Shown: piece after piece, positions 14,256 to 29,976 of the stretch | How positions within the stretch are numbered: the first letter of the stretch is position 1 | Layout: each line of letters opens with the position of its first letter | Position numbers and translations under genes: made by a program | Assembly (NCBI GenBank): GCA_964035545.1 | Contig: OZ037767.1 | Span: 24,943,128-25,007,127, forward strand | DNA from: Bugula neritina | Lineage: Eukaryota > Bryozoa > Gymnolaemata > Cheilostomatida > Bugulidae | DNA: 64,000 bases | Direction of reading: 5' to 3' | The notes under the pieces: generated by a model | What the model was told of the DNA's origin: nothing | Databases searched by the model: none | The model's input: the letters and a program-made list of their open reading frames with translations, nothing else

Positions 14256-15130
14256 TAGCATAATGATAATTATAGTAATAATCATAATGATAATGGTAAT
14301 CATTATGATAAGATTATGCAGTAGGCTGAACTCTAAAGAAATAAAGTGATTAAGCTTAACTTAATTTGAATTTAGTAATACTAATAGTAAAACTAATAGT
14401 TTATAATTTAGTTATACTTATACTTATAGTAGTACTAGTACTGGTTTGAAATAAAAAGTTAAATTACTCATTTACACTAGGCATTACTGATTAGTAATTA
14501 CACTTACTGTTACCGATATTGTTATCCACTATGAGTAATAGTATCAGTATCACAATATGAGTATCAGTATGAGTATGACATTGGCTATGACTTATGAGTG
14601 TCACTATGAGTATGACTATCAGTATCAGTTGCCGTTGAGTATTACTGATACTAGCAATAAGACTAAAAGTAAGAGTATCAGTATGAGTATCACTATCAGT
14701 ATCACCATTACTATCACAGTAATACTTATAGTATTACTATTAGTAAGTATTAGTATTACTATTACATTTACCAATGGCAATAGTTATAGTACTAGACTAC
14801 TAGTACTACTGTAATAGTAATAAAGTATTACTATTACTATTAGTATTACTATCACTATCAGCATCAGTCACCATCATCATGATCATCAGTATTACTATCA
14901 ATATCAATATCAATATGACTATCTACGAGTCTCACTATCAGTAGCCGTAGGGCTCCGACCAGGAGTATCACTATCATTATCAGTATGAGTATGACTATCA
15001 CAGTATGAGTATCAGTATCACTATGACATTGACTATGAGTATGAGTATAACATTAACTATGAGTATCAGTATGACTATGAGTATGAGTATGAACTATCAC
15101 TATGAACTTGAAGTATGAGTATCAAAATGA
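14256..15130. repeat. TAT-periodic degenerate hexamer array
   Basis: From 14256 to about 14530 the sequence is ATTATCATAATGAT- and AGTATTACTA-type low complexity. From about 14530 to 15130 it becomes an array in which TAT recurs every 6 bases while the intervening triplet varies among GAG, CAG, GAC, CAC and similar (GAGTATCAGTATGAGTATG is typical). Because the period is 6, open frames across it encode alternating dipeptides; these are not genes. A short interruption at about 14940-14965 breaks the array. Confidence 0.9.
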
Positions 15131-15149
15131 ACCATCGTCCATCAGGCAT

Positions 15150-15600
15150 AACTTGATTGGCAGCAGCTAATAGTAATAAATCATTTAAAGTGTGAAATTT
15201 CAGTGTCTTCCAATATCAACATACAATGATCTATCAACTGTGGATAAACTCCTTCTGTCTCTTTGTCCACCAAAAATATTTTAGCTCATCGGTCCCAATG
15301 CAAAGTCGTGGGTGTGGAGCTAGTCGCCGCGAGCTTGCCTTCTTGGCGACGGCGACTTTTAATTATAGCGGCCAATGAGCAGTGTGGTATATTTAAATAT
15401 ACCACACTGCCAATGAGCAGCAGCGTGGTATTGCCTTCTACTGGAACACCTAGAAAATAGATTGAGATTCGGTGCTACTAATTTCTGTTACGAAAAGTAG
15501 ACGAGGAGTCCAAACCGCTGCGATTGGCAATTTAGAAAAACGTCAGTGGCAATAGGTAACAACTCTGTCGTAGTCGTTGGCTGAACTATTGGGTTGAAGA
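15150..15600. promoter_or_regulatory. CCAAT-rich island, promoter-like, no associated gene found
   Basis: This stretch has visibly higher GC content than its surroundings. It carries six CCAAT/ATTGG pentamers: 15156-15160, 15295-15299, 15372-15376, 15410-15414, 15523-15527 and 15588-15592. Two of them sit in the same context (GCCAATGAGCAG), on either side of a perfect palindrome. CCAAT boxes in pairs or triplets are typical NF-Y sites of animal promoters. The island lies between two repeat arrays, about 1.5 kb from the OTUD3 start and about 2.3 kb from the DDX19 start. A frame of 65 codons crosses it (15263-15460) but shows no family resemblance. The island could instead be the remnant of a transposable element. 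Confidence 0.35.
15379..15410. repeat. 32-bp perfect palindrome
   Basis: The 16 bases from 15379 to 15394 are the exact reverse complement of 15395-15410, with TTTAAA at the centre and no loop. It is flanked by the partly overlapping direct repeats CCAATGAGCAG (15372-15382) and CCAATGAGCAG (15410-15420). It could extrude as a cruciform, bind a dimeric factor, or be a footprint of a small inverted-repeat element. Confidence 0.9.
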
Positions 15601-15938
15601 CGACAGTAAATAAATAATGTTCATTATCATATTTATAACATTAATAACAATTATTAACAAATTATTATTATTATTAGTAATATTAGTTCGGTATTTATTT
15701 ATCAATTTGAATATAGATAGTAATACTAATAGTAATAGTAATTGAATGATAATGATAAATTATTATCGATTATCATTATGACTATCAGTATCATTATCAT
15801 ATTCATTATCATTAGCCTTAGGGCTTTAGGCCTATGATATTCATATTGATTATCATTATCATTTGATTTAGACATTATGATTATCATTATTAGTATTACT
15901 TTGAGTTTATAATAGTAATACTTATACCAATAATAATA
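15601..15938. repeat. ATTATTA/TATCATTATCA degenerate array
   Basis: Low-complexity sequence made of TTATTATTATTAGTAATA, then TATCATTATGACTATCAGTAT-type motifs, with a short break around 15815-15835. It belongs to the same loose repeat class as 14530-15130 and ends where the reverse-transcriptase fragment begins. Confidence 0.85.
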
Positions 15939-16905
15939 CGTCCACAAGGAAGTGTGCTGGGTCCAACATTATTCGTTTTGTTTATTAAGGACATTGTAAA
16001 CTGCGTTACACATACTCATACTCATAGTACAATCAGGCTTTTTCAGTTTTTGCTGATGACACTCTTGTTTATCTGCCCATTACTGATTCAAATGATCATC
16101 ATAAACTACAGGGAGACCTTTCTAGACTTTATAGGTGGGCAAAAGAAAACAATATGAATATGAAGTTTAACTCAAAGAAAAGTAATGTCATCACTTTTGG
16201 TAAGAAAACAAAAAATATGGAAAATGTCTTCACTTATAAATTAGGAAAAGATCCCCTGAATAGAGTTGGAGTTGTAAAATACCTTGGAATATTGCTATCA
16301 ACAGATTTGAAATGGAATAAGCATGTCGAAAATGTCATATCAAAGGCATACAGAGTGTTAGGTTTAATCAAGCTCACACTAGGAAATGTGCCAAAAAATG
16401 TTAAAACTCTTGCATATAAAACTCTTTGTAGACCTCTCCCGGAATATGCTGCTGAAGTATGGGGCCCATGCAATAAACATCTAATAACAAAATTAGAAGT
16501 TACTCAAAATAGGGCTGTACGGTTCATTAAAAATTTAAAGGGTAGAGAAGTATCGGTAACAGATGCCAAATTTGACTTAGGCCTAGAAACATTAAGAAAG
16601 CGCGGACAGTCACAGAGAATTTATTTGTTGCATCGTATTACTGCTAATAATAATGATTTATTTCCAACCTTAAATAACACACTTAAATCTATGAAATCCT
16701 CAACCCATAACATGAATACCCGTATTAATACCTTCAATGCTATAGCCTGCAATTCGAGCCTGTACCTGCAGGGTTTCCTGTTGCGCACTGTTCGGGAGCT
16801 CCGTACGGGGGAGATAGTAGCAGATTTCTGAGCCTGGATAGATCTTAGGGTCCCACAATTACTCTCTCCGAGAGGTCTTGGGACTTAACCCGATCAAGAT
16901 CAATA
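15939..16905 (+). mobile_element. 5'-truncated non-LTR retrotransposon (jockey/CR1-type), broken
   Basis: The sequence enters a reverse transcriptase at PQGSVLGP (about 15942-15965), then needs a frame change to reach the catalytic FADDTLVY (about 16044-16067), so the frame is broken between about 16015 and 16043. From there one frame runs to a stop at 16831: RYRWAKENN-type linker, a VKYLGILLS motif, an RVLGLIK segment, then the C-terminal EVWGPCN and NRAVRFI stretches usual for jockey/CR1-like proteins. Everything upstream of the RT palm (endonuclease, fingers) is missing, as expected for 5' truncation during target-primed integration. About 75 bases of 3' non-coding sequence follow before AT-rich repeats resume. 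No poly(A) tail is obvious. The fragment cannot encode active RT. Confidence 0.88.
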
Positions 16906-17270
16906 GTAATACTAATTTAGTAATTAGTATCACTATTAGTATTAGTATTACATTAGACTTAGTCATTACATTAGTGATTACTGATTAGATGTAGTCTTAG
17001 ACTTAGAGTTAGTAAATGTAATTAAATAAGTAACTACTAATTAGTAAACTACTATTACTAGTAGTATTACTTATTAGTATTGATAATCCCAGTACTACCA
17101 GTACTAATACTTTTATTAGTACTAGTAGAAGTATAATTACTAGTTATACTAAACATAATAGACTTAGATTTAGAGTATAGTTAATAATACCTATAATAAT
17201 ACATTTACTAATAGTAATAGAGTACTATTAGTATTAATAGTAATACTAATAGTAATAGTAGTTAGTAGTG
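16906..17270. repeat. ATTAGTATTA/TAGTAATACTA degenerate array
   Basis: Dense AGTATTA, TAGTAATAC and ACTATTACTAGTAG motifs begin at the 3' end of the retrotransposon fragment and run to about 17270. The resemblance to the array on the other side of the fragment (15601-15938) suggests that the element landed in one pre-existing array. Confidence 0.8.
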
Positions 17271-17867
17271 GGTGTTACTGTTAGTGCCTGCATTTGCTAC
17301 ATAATATTGCATTTATTCAAACTTCGCCTATCATAAAATACACTTCCAGGAAAAATTACAAGTAATAGAAGATCAAAAAATACAAATAGCTATAAATAAA
17401 TGATCACTAATACAAGTGCGTATATTTAATTTTAGCATTTCAAATATAAAATTGGTAATTTAAGTATAAAATGCAATATTAGTAATGAATTTAGCATAGC
17501 TACACTTATAGATATAGTTTACCACTTATAATAATTACTTACAGCTATAGTTATTACTTTTGCCTTTAGTAATAGTATTAGTCCAACTTCACCTTTTAGT
17601 CATATTCATATTAGCATTAATAATAAATTAATATTTTTATGTAAACTTAATAGAAATATTTATAGTCATCACTGCTTACCATAATTATCATTTGTCTACT
17701 GAGATATGCTTTTTATCTCAAAAGTCTCAAATTATTCTAACCAGATGATGTTTATACATTGTTGTTCATACTGTATCAATATACAATTTATATGCATGAG
17801 TTCTATTTAAAGGTCACTTAAAGTGAAGTTTTACTTCAAGAAAATATAATTCCAATAATCTTTAAAA
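17271..17867. other. Upstream region of DDX19
   Basis: AT-rich, without a supported gene. It should include the DDX19 promoter and 5' untranslated region. The start codon at 17868 is preceded by TTTAAAA, giving a purine at -3. Confidence 0.4.
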
Positions 17868-23697
<5,830 letters not shown>

Positions 23698-24286
23698 TTC
23701 TGGTGTACATACAACCTATAACTATGCTGCCGCTATTCCGCCCATAAAGCCTCTGCTAAAAGAACATCAACTAAAGTTGTGGGCTTACACATATTATGAT
23801 GAACCACAAATCTTGATAGTTTGTGACATCATATTTATCATGTACTGCTGCCAATATGTGATAACTAGGTGCACTATGGTTTAGGTGCATAATCAAAACA
23901 CTTGCAATTTCAAAGACACTGTATATCTATCGTTAGTATTCACATTCATTTTTATGTTACCAAATAAACAAAGTAAAACAAAATTGTTTTTCTATCTTAC
24001 AATAAAATCAAATCACAAAATAATTAAAAAACATGCTAGCTTCTTTGTGAAGCAAATAACCACATAGCCATAGCAGCTGATAAACAATATTATTTTCATT
24101 TAAAAATCTTCATGCAATTGAAGTGAAGTAGAAAATGAAATAAAAAAATTTACAAAGCCTCACAGGTATTATTGTGATGTGCAAATATGTATGCGTACAG
24201 TCATAATAACAAATGATTCATGCATCCGAATAAAATGAAAAGACCACACAGTTCACAAACCCAACAACAAACAAATAAAATTTGGA
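23698..24286. other. Convergent 3' intergenic region of DDX19 and UBXN10
   Basis: No supported gene. The 589 bases hold the 3' untranslated ends of two genes pointing towards each other. An AATAAA occurs near 23961 on the plus strand and could end DDX19 transcripts. The short gap makes overlapping antisense 3' ends possible. Confidence 0.5.
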
Positions 24287-25428
24287 TTATCCATCAGGTG
24301 GCTCGATGTGGAACAAAGTTCGGTCTCTAACTTCACTCTCCTGTATAGATGCACCCAATTCTTTGTATGTACCATCTTGGGACCTCAAGTAATAACCTTC
24401 TAATGAATTATTTACTTTAATAGATGCAAAATCTATTATTGACTGTAACTGATCATCAGGATTAAAGAATCTTTCTATTCTAGAACCATCTCCAAGTTTC
24501 ACAGCTAACTTTAGCCTAGGTTCTCCTTCAGCTGGCTCCCTTGGCAATGTGGGTATTAGATGTTCTTCGGTGTCAAAAGAGATGTTGAGATTTACTGGCT
24601 CTTCATATTCAGCTGTAGCAGTTGGTGATGAGATCATATGTTCTGGATTGATCAAAGGATTATCTGATCGAAATTGTCCTGCAAATAAAAATAAACATTT
24701 TCCTTATTTTATTTTTGAAGTCAGTTAAGCAATTCAAAAGTGCTTTTTTATGATCTAACACATACTAGAAAGCTAAACAAATATGCTAAAATTATGTCAG
24801 CAATATTTATAACTAACCTGAAGGTGTGTTTTCTTCACTGACTGATTCAATAGCCCGATCATCATTTGTGAATTCTTCACTTGTTTTAAGATTGATTGGA
24901 GTTTCAGCCATTATTGAATATGATCTACTAATTGGCCTCAATGCATCTAAACTCAGTGCACATTGCTGTTTGATAGGTGGTACAATAGTGTGGTATCTCC
25001 CAATAGTAGTAGCACCCTTTGATGTATCTAGAGTTATATTGAGCAATGTAAAATAAAACAAATAGTAAGACTAAAAGTAGATTTTACTTAAGTATTTAGA
25101 TCCTGATTATGTCACATTTAAAATTAAAATGAAAATGCAAAAGCCTGTAGTGAGTACCTTTATCAACGTTTAATGGAGCTAAAAGTGTGCTTTGTTTAGA
25201 TTTTAAAGATGGGTGAATACTCATGTCAACTGAGCTGTCTACTGAAGCCATGCTGTTTGCAGTTCCCGGCCTTGAAGATGATTTGCTAGATGAAGAAGAT
25301 GGTCTTTTGCCTGGGGGTGGAGTCGGTTGAAGTCCTAATTTATCACCATACTTATTTGTTGCTGTTGATTCGGGAAGAACTTTCAAGCGCCGATAGTTAC
25401 TTTTTTGCACTGGTGACGACATTTCCAT
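24287..25428 (-). CDS. UBXN10: UBX-domain protein UBXN10
   Basis: Three minus-strand exons (25428-25158, 25027-24818, 24678-24287) join in frame to 290 residues; human UBXN10 has 280. The C-terminal UBX domain covers about residues 205-290: an EPRLKLAV start, a basic GSRIERFF strand, a DDQLQSIIDFA helix and a GISL-like final strand. The N-terminal half is low-complexity, with proline, serine and lysine runs (SSSSSKSSSRP). Its central RYHTIVPPIKQ stretch resembles the conserved KYPVLPSI segment of vertebrate UBXN10. UBX domains bind the AAA ATPase p97/VCP. Vertebrate UBXN10 links p97 to the IFT-B complex in cilia. The start could be either of two in-frame ATGs, at 25428 or 25422. Other UBX proteins are less likely because of the size and the lack of UBA, SEP or thioredoxin-like domains. 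Confidence 0.85.
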
Positions 25429-26684
25429 CAATTTAATCAAATTAATATAAAGCGCAGCTGCAGAATCGACAATTTTAATTAGTTTGTTAGTTCAAATCTT
25501 TGATTAGCAGCTACCACCATTTTGGCTTCGCTAGCAACATGTTTGATGACATTGGAATCGCTAGTAGAACAGCCTTGCGCTACTAGCTGATCGTTATATG
25601 CAGCACCAAGTTAAGAGTGAATTAGTGCAGTACTTGAACACACATGGTTTTCCAAGCTTTTAACTCGAAATTACTGCACTCACTGACTATCAACCCGGCG
25701 CTTCAAGGAACTTTTACATAACTATGACTATAATAAGGTATTATCTGAGATGATCGATATCCACTGGGTATTATCATATTGACTTTCTTTCAAAACCGTG
25801 CCAGTTCAACAGCGAATTAAGATAATGTCCATTGTTGATTTCAGTAGACATGGCTCTGAAGGCAACTAAAATGTGTCACCACCATCGATTAACAAGAGTT
25901 AAAAGTATGGCCCACAACTATAATTTGTATCCAGAGTCGACTCCTTCTGATTAAAAAGATCGGTGAAGATTGCCTGAAAATGACATTTGTAAAGCAGCCA
26001 ATCAGCTTCTCGGCAGTTAAGGTCACGCTTTTACGCTCGAGTGGTCAGGGTCTTCTGCATAATAATCGCTGTGTTGGAGTGCAGCTATGGTTCCTCAAAA
26101 ATGATTTCACCAGGGCTCAAAAAGGTGGTGGCTAGGTGAAACTTCATCTTTGAGATGCCGTATATGCTTGTTTAGATCAGGGGTTCTCACAGCAACTATA
26201 AACCCACACAGTTTATTATGGTGTAATAAAGATGTCATCCCACTTAAACGTTTCCCACATGGACGCTTCCAACTTAGAAGATATTTATAGATTTTAGTGT
26301 AATATATGTATTTTATGCTATTATTTAGCTCCTAACAGAACGCAAAGAAGCCATCAGCAAGTCACTTACAGTAACAACACTTCTATAAGAAGTGATCTTG
26401 CACGAACCTTAAACTTAAAGGTAAAAGATAGACAAAATATAATAAGAAAAAAATATCAAATATGTTTATTAAGTGGTATATTAAAAGAGATTCTATAGAC
26501 AAAAATGGCACAGGCAAATTGTAATACAGCAGTATGTGATATACCATGAAATGCATTTGTGCATTTGATTCTGTTATTCTGTTATTTTAAATATAATAAA
26601 CTGTAGCTAAATTAGTATTGAGTTAAAGCAAATAGCTGACTTGGTAGTTTTTTCATGCTTAGCAGTAAATGCAACAGTTATATT

Positions 26685-26749
<65 letters not shown>

Positions 26750-27391
26750 TGCCAAAATAAAAAAGTGGGAAGCGCCCAAGTGTTATGAACCCGTAATAAA
26801 TAACGCTTTTAACTTTATAGACTACCTGTTGCTATAATGCAATGGTAGTTTTAACTATCTATATGTCTATTTTTCTTTTTCAGCAACGTTCCCAATCCAC
26901 CCTTAAAAATATAAAAACCATATAAGGTTATAGAATGATTTATAGTACTATGCCAGAAAATAATGCAAAAATTTATACGAATTAGAAGTTGTTCTACCAT
27001 GTTAAAGTTTAAGGCTATTAATAACTTTCTTTGATATCAATGTCAAAACATCTACCATCTTAGCCCATATGTATCTCTATTGATTGTGAAGTATTGAGAA
27101 GGTATCTATAAATAATATTATTATAACTTCAACAAAAGATAATTTATAAAACCAAGTTGTAAATGCACAAACTTAATTGTTCACTCGGTTATTGTTAAAT
27201 AGAATATGTTCAACAATAACTGAGTGACTAATTAAACTTAGTTGCAGTTTCAAATTTATGTGGGAGAACCAGTTTTTCTTATTGGTATTCCGTATTAATC
27301 ACATTGATTTTATTAATGCAATGCTACAGTACTTTAATCATAGTATGTATAAAATTCTGATAACATAATTTAGTCACACGGCAACTCAGTG
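25429..27391. other. Intergenic region between UBXN10 and the lectin gene
   Basis: No coding region supported. The part next to 25428 should carry the UBXN10 promoter. A (TA)30 microsatellite lies at 26687-26746. The motif CAGGGGTTCTCACAG near 26179 recalls hAT-type terminal repeats, but no partner was found. Confidence 0.45.
26687..26746. repeat. (TA)30 microsatellite
   Basis: Sixty bases of uninterrupted TA dinucleotide. Such tracts are length-polymorphic and can extrude as cruciforms. Confidence 0.97.
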
Positions 27392-29976
27392 TCATGGAAG
27401 AGTTTCACAGATGTAGAAGAACTGGTAATCTGTGCAATCCGCATCATACCATCCGTCAACATAAGCACCCATGCATTTCTCAAAGTTCTGTGGCTCATCA
27501 GCCGCCCACTCTGACTCTGGTTGATCCGGTGCAGGAACTCCGCCTGTTGCAAACCCTTGCCATGCAAAGTTTTCAGGGACACTGGCATCATCTCTGTAAC
27601 CACCTATCCACGTCAGGTGGTTAAGAAGAGCTGCAGACAAAACATGGTTGATCTGAAGCATTATAAAGTGAAAGCAGATTCATTTGTATAACTTTAAGCT
27701 TTCTTTATGAGCAGAAAGATTTCAATGCTCATGAAAGCTCTTACAGTTCTAACATTTTCTATTGAGGAAGATTTTTAATTGATCAGTGTTTTTAGCACAT
27801 GCAACTGAGATGTTTCAGCTCCAAGTAAAATCTCATTCACTACGTTTGCAAGCTTCCCTTATGTGAATTAGGGACTTTTCGTTTGATGTTTGGGAACAGT
27901 TGCATCAAATGAAACCACATCCTGCATAATGCCAAATAATGGATTAAGGCAGTATTTGATTTTCATGCTGTTCAAACTGTAAAAGAAATGTACATATGTA
28001 AATTAAATATTTCAAATTCAACATTTATTTTATTGATTACTGGATCTTATTTATAATAAGTTGAAATGAAAGTTCCTGTTAATTAAATTTAGCTTTTGTA
28101 CAGAAAGCAACAACCGGTTGGTTTTACTCTAAATAAAGAACAAATACAAATAACTGTATAGGTTAGCTTACAGATGTTAGACGTTCCCAATAATGTAGGC
28201 AGCTGGTCTCTGAACCATTGAGAAGCAGCTGCAGTTGGGAATGTAGCTAGGTAACCGCCAATGGCTGAACAGCTCTCATTTGCTTGATACCAATCTGTTT
28301 TAGATTTAACCAACTTGTAGCAAGTCATGGATTCCAAATTATATGTGTAGCCAAGCTTGCATGATGCTGAAATTGAAAGAGAAAACAAATTTTTCTGAAA
28401 TACAATAACGATTACTTCTGCAACCAGTGCCTGTACCAGTAGGCTAAATTTTAAAAGGATAATTGACATTGGAATAAAAGTTTATGTGGTTAATTAGAGA
28501 GTATTGTATTCTTGTAGAAAAAAACTGCAATATCCCCACAATCTAAACAGCTGGCTAAAAGTAAAACAGTTTTTATTGATACAAATTTCCAATATATCGG
28601 ACTTTCTGGTATAATTCACTCTTAAAAATCACAACTGTTTTCTATAACTATAAAATGGTTAGATCAAACATGAAACTTCTTAGATGCATAGTTTCTACCA
28701 TTAGAAAATACCGTATTTCAGTCTCTTGAAGTACAATAAATGTAAAAATAGAGCTTCCACACCACATATGAAATATCTACAACTACCGTATGATATCATC
28801 TGCACTCACCAGTGTATACCTGCTCCTCGTTTTCAATAAGTTTGGCCACAGGTGCTGAATCTGAAAGCTGGCAGATTCTACTCTCAGGGTTGTAGGACAC
28901 AGTCGTACAAGCAGCACTATCTTGACACAAGGTCATGCATTGTAAACTTGATCGAACTTTTGAGACGGAAGACTGAATGCTTCCACTGTCGAGGGTGCCA
29001 TTGGATACAAACGAAAAATATCGGTGACCAGATTCCACCTTGAAATTACAATATAGAAGAAGCAATTCTTTTATGTATAAAACATCTGTCTTAATTGACA
29101 TGCACACATGCACTTATATAAATAAAAAAAATGAAAATTAAAAATAAATTTTACACTAAAACATTGAAACTTGTGTATAAACATGCATAATAACTTTATG
29201 AGCTTGATCTTTATTTGAGTTATTTCCTATATAGATATATTTGCATAAATAGATTGAGTTTGAATATAATCACATCACAAATTCCTATGGTACATTAGTT
29301 CTTTGGTTTTCTGTGTCCCAACTTCTACAAATATGTATGTCAGGCAGGCACCGAAAAAAAATTAAAATGCAATACCTGCACCAATTTGCATTATCAATTT
29401 AGACACAAAATGTTATAAATGACAAGTCAAATGTAAAATTTAGAAGCACATTTAAACATTTTTAAAATTGAAAAAAATTTGTTATTAGCTAAAGGTTAAC
29501 TTGAATAATATGTTTTTGTGTGTAGCCAAGAAATTACTAGTTCATAAAAATGTAATTTTATGTGAATTTTTCAAAACAGCTTTGTGCCATTCTGTAAAGC
29601 TTATGTAATATTTCAAAATCTGGTTTGTACAAAAAACACTTAAAGTTTAATATTAGCTATTATATATTATTATCAATTGTCATTATTATTAGAAAAACAG
29701 TCATATTATAATTATGAGTAGTCTTTGAAAATAGCCTATACAAAATCTTTGACTGAATTCCTTTGTTTCAAAGGTATACAAAGTATTGATTCACTAAAAT
29801 GAAATGTATTAGTAATACAAGTTCATGAAGTAAATAGTATATTCAAGAAAAGTAAACACAAATATTTAAGCAAAATTATGTAATAATAAAATATTTATGA
29901 CTTGATTAAGTTAATAAAACCTTACCCTGGTTAAGCAGACAAACATGACAAGTAATGCCACAGAAACAAAGTTCAT
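27392..29976 (-). CDS. Secreted PAN/apple plus C-type-lectin protein
   Basis: Four minus-strand exons (29976-29926, 29038-28810, 28366-28172, 27630-27392) join in frame to 237 residues. Exon 1 encodes a hydrophobic signal peptide of about 16 residues. Exon 2 encodes a cysteine-bearing domain with the SSLQCMTLCQDSAACTTVSY pattern of PAN/apple modules. Exons 3-4 encode a C-type-lectin domain: a first CYKLV cysteine, W-Y-x-A-xx-x-C, WIGGYRD, and a final C-x-D-x-x-x-F-x-YICE. The calcium/sugar site is atypical: the usual EPN or QPD and WND triplets read EPQ and WYD, so mannose- or galactose-type binding cannot be assumed. Such secreted proteins often act in invertebrate immunity or mucus. The exon 4 acceptor (TTTTGTCTGCAG) was chosen because it alone keeps frame; an earlier CTTCAG would not. 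Confidence 0.8.

Noticed and set aside
14557-14814. 85-codon frame rich in Ser-Ile/Ser-Met/Thr-Ile dipeptides
   Set aside because: It is the translation of the 6-base-periodic array; composition and both strands show the same artefact.
15263-15460. 65-codon frame over the CCAAT island
   Set aside because: No family resemblance, and it runs through the perfect palindrome; treated as non-coding.
26170-26200. CAGGGGTTCTCACAG, reminiscent of a hAT terminal inverted repeat
   Set aside because: No inverted partner or 8-bp duplication was seen nearby; a similar phrase near 58864 is too short to define an element.
27631-27661. Longer exon 4 of the lectin gene using the CTTCAG acceptor at about 27655
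   Set aside because: That acceptor does not match the phase left by exon 3, whereas the TCTGCAG acceptor just before 27630 keeps the C-type-lectin frame.
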